Shown: in pieces, positions 1-7,344 of the stretch | How the letters are laid out: the number at the start of each line of letters is the position of its first letter | Numbering within the stretch: the first letter of the stretch is position 1 | From: JAKAGZ01 sp964412105 | GTDB lineage: Bacteria > Bacteroidota > Ignavibacteria > Ignavibacteriales > Ignavibacteriaceae | Direction: 5' to 3' | DNA length: 23,571 nt | Assembly (NCBI GenBank): GCA_964412105.1 | Contig: CAYPNM010000046.1 | Location: forward strand, 1-23,571 | The notes under the pieces: generated by a model | Databases searched by the model: none | Seen by the model: only the letters and a program-made list of their open reading frames with translations | What the model was told of the DNA's origin: nothing | Program-made: the position numbers and the translations under genes

Positions 1-416
1 GGGCGGGATTCACATACAATAATTTTCAGTTTCTTGTTTTCTGCTGACCAGCTTTTAAAGACTTCGAGTAATGTTTTACTGTTTGAAAGGGTCAGAATTG
101 TATTAAATTTTGAGAGCAGGGATTTGGCATTTTTATATATATTATTATACGCTTCAGTTTTATTTGGTTTGAATTTTAGTAAAAATGATTTAAGCTTTTT
201 TGTATCTCCTTCTTTAATCAATGGTTCTATTTGACCAATATAATTATTTACTGCGGCAAAGCCTGACAATCCCTCTTTAATTACGCTAAGGTTATTTATT
301 AACTTTGGTATGTTACCTGAATTCTGAGAAATATAATCATTCAATTTATCCAGGATTTCCGATGATCCTGATACTTTATCGTTAATAATGGATTTGAGTG
401 TAATCTTGTTTCGCAT
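1..416 (-). CDS. eIF-2B-family protein (MtnA / ribose-1,5-bisphosphate isomerase-like), N-terminal part, cut by window edge
   Basis: An open frame runs from an ATG at 416 (minus) off the left edge without a stop, giving 138 complete codons. The N-terminus (MRNKITLKSIINDKVSGSSE) opens a helical region. It is followed by LTLSNSKTLLEVFK and ends in IIVCESRP. These two signatures are typical of the eIF-2B alpha/beta/delta superfamily (ILTxSxSxTVLEVL and VxESRP), which in bacteria includes methylthioribose-1-phosphate isomerase and ribose-1,5-bisphosphate isomerase-like enzymes. The catalytic Rossmann half lies outside the window, so the substrate cannot be assigned. It is divergent from the thioredoxin-like gene at 483, with 66 nt between the two starts. 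An ATG 11 nt upstream is in another frame and closes quickly, so 416 is the likely start. Confidence 0.8.
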   Translation of the reverse strand, partial: MRNKITLKSIINDKVSGSSEILDKLNDYISQNSGNIPKLINNLSVIKEGLSGFAAVNNYIGQIEPLIKEGDTKKLKSFLLKFKPNKTEAYNNIYKNAKSLLSKFNTILTLSNSKTLLEVFKSWSAENKKLKIIVCESR

Positions 417-482
417 AAAATTCTCATCTCAGAAATCACTATTTTAATATATTGAAAATTCTGAAATTAATTGAGGGGTTGA

Positions 483-971
483 ATGAAATCGTTCTTAACT
501 GTTATTCTTGTCCTATTTTTTTCAACCGGTTTTATTTTCTCACAAAGTAAAATGAAAATTGATAAACCGGTAGTAAACATTGCAAAATTTGATCCTGCAC
601 GCAATGCTGCCAAAGACATTGAAAACGCCATTAAAAATGCAACAAAATCTCATAAAAGGATCATACTCGATGTTGGTGGTGAATGGTGTATTTGGTGCCA
701 CAGGCTTGATACTTTATTCATTAAAAATCCGGATCTTTATAAATATATGAACAAGCACTTTGTTTATTTAAAAGTGAATATGAGCCCGGAAAACAGGAAT
801 AAAGAAGTACTCTCAAAGTATCCACCAATTCCCGGATATCCTCACTGGTTTGTGCTTGATTATAATGGCAAACTCTTAAAATCAGAAAGCTCAGGTGAAT
901 TTGAAGAAGGGAAAGGACACAGCCCGAAAAAAGTGATGGCCTTTCTTAAGGAATGGACAATTAAGAGTTAG
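483..971 (+). CDS. Secreted thioredoxin-family protein with WCIWC active site
   Basis: This 162-residue protein has a Sec-type signal peptide (hydrophobic residues 4-20, likely cleavage near FSQS). The thioredoxin-fold domain carries a CxxC redox motif, C69-I-W-C72, in the context GGEWCIWCHRL. P120 in the GYPHW segment is the likely cis-proline. The context matches the Thioredoxin_7 / DUF255-type group more than classical TrxA (WCGPC). It probably acts outside the cytoplasm as a thiol reductase, oxidase or isomerase. GAGGGG lies a few bases before the ATG and supports the start. No partner such as DsbD or a cytochrome maturation gene is visible, so the substrate is unknown. A strong hairpin follows the stop. 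Confidence 0.85.
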   Translation: MKSFLTVILVLFFSTGFIFSQSKMKIDKPVVNIAKFDPARNAAKDIENAIKNATKSHKRIILDVGGEWCIWCHRLDTLFIKNPDLYKYMNKHFVYLKVNMSPENRNKEVLSKYPPIPGYPHWFVLDYNGKLLKSESSGEFEEGKGHSPKKVMAFLKEWTIKS

Positions 972-993
972 AACTCTACTAAGTTCATTAAGT

Positions 994-1036
994 GTACGCT
1001 GTGCCTTAGTGAAAAGCCACTAAGACACAGCGTTAC
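994..1036. terminator. Bidirectional hairpin terminator between convergent genes
   Basis: The 18-19 nt arms at 994-1011 and 1018-1036 pair almost perfectly (one G-T wobble and one bulge) around the loop AAAAGC. The hairpin lies between the stops of the thioredoxin-like gene (+) and the exonuclease fusion (-), where a shared terminator is expected. No long U tract follows on either side, so it could also be a dispersed palindromic element that happens to serve as a terminator. Confidence 0.65.
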
Positions 1037-1045
1037 TATTAAAAG

Positions 1046-2764
1046 CTAAGCTTCAACCGGCAGAAAATGTTTGATATCAAACGATGCTTCTTCCGGCACT
1101 GAATTGTTAAAATTATTATTGGATAGGTAGGTGTACAATTCCGACCTGGATTTATAGTCTTTTAAATAAAATATCCTGACTTTATTCCTGTTTTTGATCA
1201 ACCAGTTTAAAGTAATTTTCATCTTTTCAAGATCTTCATCTTCAGGAAGAGAATTTAAATTAAGAGTACCTTCATAATAATCTTCGATTGTTTCTTCAAA
1301 ATAATCTCTCTTTTTAAGGGAGTATTTTTTTATGAATATCTTTCCGGTTATCATTAGAATGTAATCAGTGCCAAAACCTTCATTAACTTCAAAAAGCACA
1401 TTTGCAGAATTTACCGGTTCCGCCAAAAGAGAGGATTTATGAACCTGCGAAAGGATCATATCAATTAAAATCTTAACCTCTCCTGCTTTTTCATATTTTA
1501 ACTTCTCGGAATATTCCTTCATTTTATTCAGCAGCCTGTTCAAAGCATCCTGACTTTTCCCGTAAAGGAATTCATATACTTTATCCAGTTCTTCTTTATA
1601 TTCGGCAACATTTTTAGTATCACAGGGAGCAACGCACCTGTCTATTTGAGCCAGAAAGCAGGCCTTACCTTTTGATAATTCTTTATCATCGCATTCGCGG
1701 ATTGCAAAGGTCTTGGTAAGAACTTCAAACACTTCCTGAGCTTTTCTTCGGGAAATAAACAATCCGAAGTAATCATTCCCATCAAAATCAAAATCATTAC
1801 AAATCTCGAGTGCAGGAAATTTTTGGGAAGCTGTTATTCTTAAAAAGTACTTACTGCCATATCTTTTAAGTTGTGAATTATGTCGGGGATTTAAGAGTTT
1901 AATTGATTCTGCTTCGGTCAACAAAGCTGTCAATTCAGAATTCGTAATTTCTATTTTTAGTCTTGATGCCTGCTTTACTATTTTTTTTGCTTTTCTTGGT
2001 GAAGTAGACGAGAAATATGATTTTACTCTGTCCCTGAGAGATTTTGCTTTACCGATATATATTATTTCATTTTTTGAATTCAGGAAATAATAAATGCCCG
2101 GTGCATTGGGTAAGCCATAAACATCTTCCTGAAGTTTCTTCTTTGTTTTTAATGGCTTGTAAACTTTTCTGGTGTCAGCCTGCAGGGTTACCAATTGATC
2201 CAGTGTTTCAATTTTGTGCTGTTTTTTTGCCTCTTTAATCATTTTTAATAACGCTCTTGCGGTAACATCAGCATCAGAAAGAGCACGGTGTGTCCCCTTG
2301 TTTTTTAAATGCAAATGTGAACAAACAGACGAAAGAGATTTACTTTTTAAAAAGGGATACAATTTTCGGGCAAGCTTTACTGTACAAAGTTCTGAATTGA
2401 TATTTAAAATCTTTTCCGCCCTTAAGAATTCGTATCTTAAAAAGCCTTTATCGAAAGAAAGGTTATGAGCTGTTAAGACCTTTTCGCCTATAAATTCAAG
2501 AATATCATCTGCAATGTCTTCAAAGAAAGGGGCGTTGTAAACATCATCGTCGGTTATGCCTGTAAGGTTAGTTATAAAGTAGGGAATAGGTTTGCCGGGA
2601 TTAATCAATGAATGATATGTTTCAACTATCTTTAGTTTTGAAACTCTTACCATTCCAATTTCTATAATGTAATTGCTTCTGGCAGACAGCCCGGTCGTTT
2701 CCGTATCAACAACGCAAAATTCTGCTTCTTGGAGGGGAATACCTGAATGTTTTTCTTTTGGCAT
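1046..2764 (-). CDS. DnaQ-type 3'-5' exonuclease fused to UvrC-like GIY-YIG endonuclease
   Basis: This 572-residue fusion starts with a DEDDh exonuclease domain (about 15-180): Exo I D20-T-E22, Exo II with N101 and D105 (AHNLSFD), Exo III H159...D164 (HRALSDAD). A GIY-YIG nuclease domain follows (about 215-295), with GIY at 224-226, YIG at 236-238 and a conserved Glu in TEAESIKLLNP. After that come four cysteines at 358, 369, 377 and 381, in the UvrC-type context GKACFLAQIDRCVAPC, and a UVR-like helical segment near 405-435. The C-terminal RNase H-like nuclease and HhH domains of true UvrC are absent, so it resembles Cho plus an exonuclease rather than the main UvrC. This architecture is known in several phyla and is presumed to act in DNA repair. 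It is divergent from the ymdB-like gene. Confidence 0.9.
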   Translation of the reverse strand: MPKEKHSGIPLQEAEFCVVDTETTGLSARSNYIIEIGMVRVSKLKIVETYHSLINPGKPIPYFITNLTGITDDDVYNAPFFEDIADDILEFIGEKVLTAHNLSFDKGFLRYEFLRAEKILNINSELCTVKLARKLYPFLKSKSLSSVCSHLHLKNKGTHRALSDADVTARALLKMIKEAKKQHKIETLDQLVTLQADTRKVYKPLKTKKKLQEDVYGLPNAPGIYYFLNSKNEIIYIGKAKSLRDRVKSYFSSTSPRKAKKIVKQASRLKIEITNSELTALLTEAESIKLLNPRHNSQLKRYGSKYFLRITASQKFPALEICNDFDFDGNDYFGLFISRRKAQEVFEVLTKTFAIRECDDKELSKGKACFLAQIDRCVAPCDTKNVAEYKEELDKVYEFLYGKSQDALNRLLNKMKEYSEKLKYEKAGEVKILIDMILSQVHKSSLLAEPVNSANVLFEVNEGFGTDYILMITGKIFIKKYSLKKRDYFEETIEDYYEGTLNLNSLPEDEDLEKMKITLNWLIKNRNKVRIFYLKDYKSRSELYTYLSNNNFNNSVPEEASFDIKHFLPVEA

Positions 2765-2860
2765 GATGAAATTTATTATTTAATCATAATAGTGTCAAAA
2801 CGGCTTTTCTTTTAATTTATAGCTCTTTTGGATATATTTAACATTCAATATGGAACGATT

Positions 2861-3673
2861 ATGACTCTCTTAAATTTACTCTTTGTTGGGGATATTGTAG
2901 GTAAACCGGGCATGAATTTGGTTCAAACCTGGCTTCCCGGCCTAATTCAGAAATATAAGGCAGATTTTGTTATTGCTAATGGAGAAAACGCGACTGATGG
3001 GAAAGGATGTACAGAGAAAGATGGAAAGGTTTTATTTGATCTAGGCGTACACGTAATTACCGGTGGCAATCATACATGGGACAGGCGTCAGTCTCAGGAT
3101 TATTTAAGGGTTGAGCCCCGTTCACTTCGTCCGATGAATTACCCGAAAGGAACATACGGCAATGGTTATTATATCGGCGAATCAAAAAAAGGAAAAGTCG
3201 GAGTTCTTAGTTTGCAGGGCAGAACTTTTATGGCAGATATTGATTGTCCTTTCCGGACAGCCGACTGGGTCCTTCCCAAGATAAAAAACGAAACAAATAT
3301 GATTTTTGTCGATTTCCATGCTGAGGCCACTGCTGAAAAAGTTGCTCTGGTAAATTACCTTGATGGAAAAGTCAGTGCAGTGGTGGGTACCCATACCCAT
3401 ATACAAACTTCTGACGAAAGAATTTTTCCGGGAGGAACCGGGTATATTACTGATGTTGGCATGACAGGTCCATATGAATCTGTAATCGGGATGAAAGTAC
3501 AGGCTGCGATAAACAGATTTCTTTATGCGACACCACAGAAATATGAAACTGCAGAAAATGATGTTCATCTATGCGGAATGTTCTTCAAAATTGATACTGA
3601 AACAGGTAAAACAGTGGAGATTGAAAGAATTCTTTTCCCTGATTTTATAACTAAAGCAGAAAATTCAAAATGA
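2861..3673 (+). CDS. ymdB: YmdB-like metallophosphoesterase (TIGR00282 family)
   Basis: This dinuclear-metal phosphoesterase matches the family in which B. subtilis YmdB is a cyclic-nucleotide phosphodiesterase. Motifs in order are FVGDIVGKPG (metal Asp), IANGENA (metal Asn), TGGNHTWDRR, DFHAEATAEK and VGTHTHIQT (metal and catalytic His). It has 270 residues from the ATG at 2861, close to the usual length of about 265. A longer frame exists from a TTG at 2828, but it adds 11 residues unlike the family and has no ribosome binding site, so the ATG is preferred. Its stop overlaps the next start (ATGA at 3670-3673), which implies translational coupling with the methyltransferase. It opens the long plus-strand run that ends with aroA. 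The in vivo substrate cannot be read from sequence. Confidence 0.9.
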   Translation: MTLLNLLFVGDIVGKPGMNLVQTWLPGLIQKYKADFVIANGENATDGKGCTEKDGKVLFDLGVHVITGGNHTWDRRQSQDYLRVEPRSLRPMNYPKGTYGNGYYIGESKKGKVGVLSLQGRTFMADIDCPFRTADWVLPKIKNETNMIFVDFHAEATAEKVALVNYLDGKVSAVVGTHTHIQTSDERIFPGGTGYITDVGMTGPYESVIGMKVQAAINRFLYATPQKYETAENDVHLCGMFFKIDTETGKTVEIERILFPDFITKAENSK

Positions 3674-4695
3674 CCAGTTTCCCTCTTCCAAGAATTGATC
3701 TTGATGAAGAATTACACGATTTGTTGCTACCTTACTGCAGATTCAAAAAGGGAAAGATATGGAAGGATCCGGAAGGGAAGCATAAGATTGGTTGTCTTGA
3801 TGCTGCAGATTCAGGTCAAATCAAAAAACTGATGGGAACTGAAAAGGCCATTCTGGCGATCCATGACCCGCCTTATAATTTTATAGCATTTAACGAGAAG
3901 GCTTCCAAAGATTATGCTGACTGGTGCAAGCCATGGGTAAAGAATTCATTAGATTTCCTTACGAAAGATGCAGCGCTTTATATCTGGCTTGGGGCTGATC
4001 AAAATAATAATTTTCAGCCGCTTGCTGATTTTATTTTAATGATGGGAAACTCGGGTTTCAGGTCAAGAAGTTTTATTACGATGAGGAATCAGAGGGGATA
4101 CGGAACGCAAAAGAACTGGATGTCGATCAGGCAGGAACTTCTATATTACACCAAAGGCAGTCCCGGATTTAATGTTCTTGCCGAGTACACCGATATCCCA
4201 AAAGTTTTAAAAGGATACTATAAAAAGGTTAATGGAAAAGAAACTGAGAATATGGAGAGGAGTAAATCTCCATTTATTCGTGCCGGTAATGTCTGGACTG
4301 ACATTCAACAGGTCTTTTACAGAATGGAGGAAAACGTTAACGGCTGTTATGCACAAAAACCTTTGAAAGCTATTAACAGAATCGTTAATGCAAGCAGCCG
4401 GCGCAATGATATTGTGATAGATTATTTTTCCCACTCAGGAACTACCTTGCTTTCTTCTGAAATAAATGAAAGAAGATGTATTACCTCTGATCTTGATCCT
4501 GTTTTTTGTGAAATTACTTTGAGGCGATTGGAAAATTACAGGAAAAATAATAAATCAGGCTGGCAGAATTCAAATCCATTTGTTAAAGAAATATTAAAGG
4601 ACAGGAAGATCAGGAATTATTTGAGGAAACGATATCAGTTAGAATATAAAAAAGTAAATCCTCGCACTTCTGCTGTCCAGGATGAGAAGAAATGA
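3670..4695 (+). CDS. Orphan site-specific DNA methyltransferase, DPPY type (predicted N6-adenine)
   Basis: This 341-residue protein has catalytic motif IV, DPPY, at 66-69 (AIHDPPYNF). The SAM-binding motif I lies near the C-terminus at 253-259 as FSHSGTT, followed by a downstream acidic SDLDP segment. Motif IV before motif I is the beta-class order. DPPY rather than SPPY favours N6-adenine over N4-cytosine. Motif I departs from the common FxGxGTT, with H in place of the first glycine, but keeps SGTT. The middle (about 110-230) is the likely target-recognition region. There is no restriction endonuclease or specificity subunit next to it. It overlaps the phosphoesterase gene by 4 nt and sits among housekeeping genes. 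A solitary regulatory or epigenetic methylase is the simplest reading; the target site is unknown. Confidence 0.85.
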   Translation: MTSFPLPRIDLDEELHDLLLPYCRFKKGKIWKDPEGKHKIGCLDAADSGQIKKLMGTEKAILAIHDPPYNFIAFNEKASKDYADWCKPWVKNSLDFLTKDAALYIWLGADQNNNFQPLADFILMMGNSGFRSRSFITMRNQRGYGTQKNWMSIRQELLYYTKGSPGFNVLAEYTDIPKVLKGYYKKVNGKETENMERSKSPFIRAGNVWTDIQQVFYRMEENVNGCYAQKPLKAINRIVNASSRRNDIVIDYFSHSGTTLLSSEINERRCITSDLDPVFCEITLRRLENYRKNNKSGWQNSNPFVKEILKDRKIRNYLRKRYQLEYKKVNPRTSAVQDEKK

Positions 4696-4737
4696 GATTG
4701 GGATTATTTTAGTGAAAAATTTGGAATTAAAAACAAT

Positions 4738-5616
4738 ATGGTATTAATCGACGGTAATAAAATATCTGCACAGATAAGAGAAGAATTAAAAAGTGAAATT
4801 GATAAATTAAAAGCAGCCGGGAAGAATGTTCCCGGTCTCGTTACCATTCTCGTTGGAGAAGATCCCGCTTCTCAGGTTTATGTAAGAAGTAAAATAAAAG
4901 ATTGCGAAGAAATCGGGATGAAAACCAAGGCCGAAAATCATCCGGCAGATATTGCGGAGAAAAATTTAATTGATTTGGTGAAAAAATATAATGAAGACCC
5001 TGATTTTCATGGTATACTTGTTCAGCTTCCTCTTCCGGAACATATTGATGAAAATAAAATCATTGAAGCGATCTCCCCTAAAAAAGATGTGGATGGTTTT
5101 AGTCCTACGAGCATTGGAAATCTGGTTATTGGTAAGGACACTTTCGCCTCCTGTACACCTGCCGGAATTCAGGAGTTATTAATCAGGTATAATATTGAAA
5201 CTAAAGGCAAACACGTTGTTGTTTTGGGGCGTAGTAATATTGTTGGCAAACCAATAGCAAATATTATGCTTCAAAAGAAAGAGCACGCAAATTCAGTTGT
5301 TACTATCTGCCATTCTGCTGCTAAAAATATTCTTGAATATACAAATCAGGCTGACATTCTGATTGCGGCTATTGGTAAAGCAGAGTTTGTTAAACCAGAT
5401 ATGGTGAAAGATGGTGTTGTAATTATTGATGTTGGTATAAACAGGGTAGAAGATTCAACCAGGAAAAAAGGTTACAGGCTTGTGGGGGATGTTGATTTTG
5501 AAAACGTGTCAAAGAAATGTTCATATATAACTCCTGTTCCCGGTGGTGTTGGACCAATGACCCGTGCTATGCTATTAAAAAATACTTTTAAAGCTTATCA
5601 AAAATATGGTGAGTAA
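4738..5616 (+). CDS. folD: FolD: methylene-THF dehydrogenase / methenyl-THF cyclohydrolase
   Basis: This bifunctional cytoplasmic enzyme interconverts 5,10-methylene-THF and 10-formyl-THF through methenyl-THF, using NAD(P). It has 292 residues, the usual length. Visible signatures are SQVYVRSK with the catalytic Tyr48/Lys52 pair, GILVQLPLP, PKKDVDGF, CTPAGI, the dinucleotide-binding GRSNIVGKP, and the C-terminal ITPVPGGVGPMTRAML. All are intact. It lies 42 nt after the methyltransferase, and its end runs into deoC: the deoC start is either 11 nt inside folD or 1 nt after its stop, which indicates coupled translation. No strong Shine-Dalgarno sequence precedes the ATG. Confidence 0.97.
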   Translation: MVLIDGNKISAQIREELKSEIDKLKAAGKNVPGLVTILVGEDPASQVYVRSKIKDCEEIGMKTKAENHPADIAEKNLIDLVKKYNEDPDFHGILVQLPLPEHIDENKIIEAISPKKDVDGFSPTSIGNLVIGKDTFASCTPAGIQELLIRYNIETKGKHVVVLGRSNIVGKPIANIMLQKKEHANSVVTICHSAAKNILEYTNQADILIAAIGKAEFVKPDMVKDGVVIIDVGINRVEDSTRKKGYRLVGDVDFENVSKKCSYITPVPGGVGPMTRAMLLKNTFKAYQKYGE

Positions 5617-5617
5617 A

Positions 5618-6484
5618 ATGAATTATCCATCACACAGCAATCTCGATCCTCAGGAATTGCTGGAAAAAACATTGCGTGATTTTTATTGTAAAGATGAATC
5701 CTGCAAGGGCTGGGAGACGAATGTAGTTACTCAGCCTAAGACCGTGCAAAAAATTGTTCAGAATGGTGCTGAAAGGATTGCCGCTGGACCCGGCATAGGT
5801 GATATTCTATCGGATAAAAACCTGGCAAGAAAAATTGACCATACTCTGTTAAAACCTGAGGCAACCACGGACGATATTAAAGCATTATGTGAAGAAGCGA
5901 GGAAATATGACTTTGCATCCGTTTGTATAAATCCGGGTTATGTTACTTTATGCAGCGATTTGCTGAAAGGGACGGATGTTAAAGTATGTACCGTAATAGG
6001 TTTTCCTCTTGGATCAACGACTACAGAAACAAAAAAATATGAAGCTGAACAGGCAATTATGAATGGTGCAGAAGAGATAGACATGGTAATTAATGTGGGA
6101 AGATTAAAACAAGGAGATTATGAATATGTCTTTCATGATGTTAACCAGGTAGTACTTGCGGCAAAGAGTCACAAAGCAATCTGTAAGGTTATTCTTGAAA
6201 CAGCCTTATTGACGGATGAAGAAAAAATAAAAGCATGCATTATTTGCAAGCAGGCCGGTGCTGATTTTGTAAAAACATCTACAGGATTTAGTAAGGGTGG
6301 TGCGACTGCGGGCGATGTAGCCTTAATGAAGTACGTAGTGGGAAGCTCGGTAGGAGTTAAAGCATCCGGTGGAATACGCTCACGAGAAGATGCCGAAAGG
6401 ATGGTCGCAAGCGGAGCGGACAGGATTGGAGCGAGTGCCAGCGTAAAAATTGTGCTTGGACAAAAAAGCAAAGCGACATATTGA
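5618..6484 (+). CDS. deoC: DeoC: 2-deoxyribose-5-phosphate aldolase with N-terminal extension
   Basis: This class I aldolase cleaves 2-deoxyribose-5-phosphate to glyceraldehyde-3-phosphate and acetaldehyde in deoxynucleoside catabolism. The TIM-barrel core starts near residue 69 (KIDHTLLKPE). The catalytic set is present: Asp155 (EEIDMVINVG), the Schiff-base Lys219 (FVKTSTGF) and Lys248 (GVKASGGIR). It has 288 residues from the ATG at 5618, about 65-70 more than a typical short DeoC. The extra N-terminal segment includes FYCKDESCKGW, with Cys24 and Cys29, and has no assigned role. The ATG at 5606 is in frame and would add four residues. I prefer 5618 because GGTGAG lies just upstream, with a rather short 4-nt spacer. 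The gene follows folD without a real gap. Confidence 0.95.
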   Translation: MNYPSHSNLDPQELLEKTLRDFYCKDESCKGWETNVVTQPKTVQKIVQNGAERIAAGPGIGDILSDKNLARKIDHTLLKPEATTDDIKALCEEARKYDFASVCINPGYVTLCSDLLKGTDVKVCTVIGFPLGSTTTETKKYEAEQAIMNGAEEIDMVINVGRLKQGDYEYVFHDVNQVVLAAKSHKAICKVILETALLTDEEKIKACIICKQAGADFVKTSTGFSKGGATAGDVALMKYVVGSSVGVKASGGIRSREDAERMVASGADRIGASASVKIVLGQKSKATY

Positions 6485-6523
6485 AATTATAAATTATGAA
6501 TGTTGAATTGTTAATTAAGAGCT

Positions 6524-6748
6524 ATGGTTTTAGATATACTGGTAGAAAAATCTGATGACGGCTTCACTGCTGAAGTTCCTAGTTTGAAAGGATGTGAGAG
6601 TTGGGCTCACGACGAGGATACTGCAATTGATAAGGTTATTGAATTAGCTTCTTTTTATCTAAAAACAGAAAGAAAAAAATTCAAAGTAGATAAAGCCCGT
6701 AGTACCAAAAATAAAATCATATATAAATTAGTTTTTGACAAAAAATAA
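6524..6748 (+). CDS. HicB-like protein, solitary
   Basis: This 74-residue protein has the partial RNase H-like fold signature of HicB antitoxins and the related UPF0150 family: the start MVLDILVEKSDDGFTAEVPSLKGC followed by an acidic helix (DEDTAIDKVIELASFYL) has the classic DGFxAxVPxLxGC pattern. It lacks the C-terminal DNA-binding domain of full-length HicB, and no HicA-type toxin frame lies beside it: deoC is upstream and trmH starts 3 nt downstream. It is therefore better described as a HicB-like orphan than as half of a working toxin-antitoxin pair. AAGAG just before the ATG is a plausible ribosome binding site. Confidence 0.75.
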   Translation: MVLDILVEKSDDGFTAEVPSLKGCESWAHDEDTAIDKVIELASFYLKTERKKFKVDKARSTKNKIIYKLVFDKK

Positions 6749-6751
6749 TTT

Positions 6752-7342
6752 GTGAAACAATTCCGAACCGAAAAAAGAAAGAATAAGATTGCATCGGTCA
6801 TTAAAGCCCGCCAAAACTCCTTATCGGTTGTATTAGAAAATATTCACGATCCTCATAACGTAAGCGCAATATTCCGGACTTGTGATGCAGTAGGAGTTCC
6901 CAAAGTAAGCCTAGTATATGACATCGATCAATTTCCGAAAATTGGCAAAAAATCCTCTGCTTCAGCCTTAAAATGGGTTGAAAAGGAGAAATATAAGTCA
7001 ATAAACGAATGTTATGATTCATTGCATGAAAATGGATTTAAGATTTACGCTTCGGCGCTTAGTGAAAATGCAAAAAATCTTTATGAACTTGACCTGACCA
7101 AAAAAGTTGCCATTGTATTAGGTAATGAACATCGGGGTGTTTCAGGACATGCTGCTGAGCTTGCAGATGAAAAATTCCTTATTCCGATGTACGGAATGGT
7201 GCAGAGCTTGAATGTTTCTGTTGCGGCTGCTGTAATTTTATACGAAGCAATGAGACAGAGATATCAAAAGGGGATGTATAAAAAAAGTGATAAAAATGAT
7301 CAGGAACTGGAATCACTTATTGAAAAATGGAGTAAAAGGTAA
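6752..7342 (+). CDS. TrmH/SpoU-family RNA 2'-O-ribose methyltransferase
   Basis: This SPOUT-class enzyme has 196 residues. Motif 1 is NIHDPHNVSAIFRTCDAVGV with the likely catalytic Arg42, motif 2 is IVLGNEHRGVS, and motif 3 is IPMYGMVQSLNVSVAAAVILYE, which forms the SAM-binding trefoil knot. Motif 1 is close to TrmH (tRNA Gm18), and there is no N-terminal L30e-like substrate domain as in RlmB. This makes TrmH the best guess, though other RNA targets remain possible. The start codon is GTG at 6752, only 3 nt after the HicB-like stop, and aroA begins 2 nt after its own stop, so it is in the middle of a polycistronic unit. Confidence 0.88.
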   Translation: MKQFRTEKRKNKIASVIKARQNSLSVVLENIHDPHNVSAIFRTCDAVGVPKVSLVYDIDQFPKIGKKSSASALKWVEKEKYKSINECYDSLHENGFKIYASALSENAKNLYELDLTKKVAIVLGNEHRGVSGHAAELADEKFLIPMYGMVQSLNVSVAAAVILYEAMRQRYQKGMYKKSDKNDQELESLIEKWSKR

Positions 7343-7344
7343 AT

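Noticed and set aside
34..234. Plus-strand ORF of 66 codons at the left end
   Set aside because: It lies opposite the eIF-2B-family frame, whose motifs are clear; it is a shadow frame.
3670..4695. Restriction-modification or other defence island
   Set aside because: Only the methyltransferase is present; flanking genes are metabolic, and no nuclease, integrase or transposase is near.
6524..7342. Toxin-antitoxin operon formed by the HicB-like gene and its neighbour
   Set aside because: The next gene is a clear TrmH-type methyltransferase with SPOUT motifs and not a HicA toxin.
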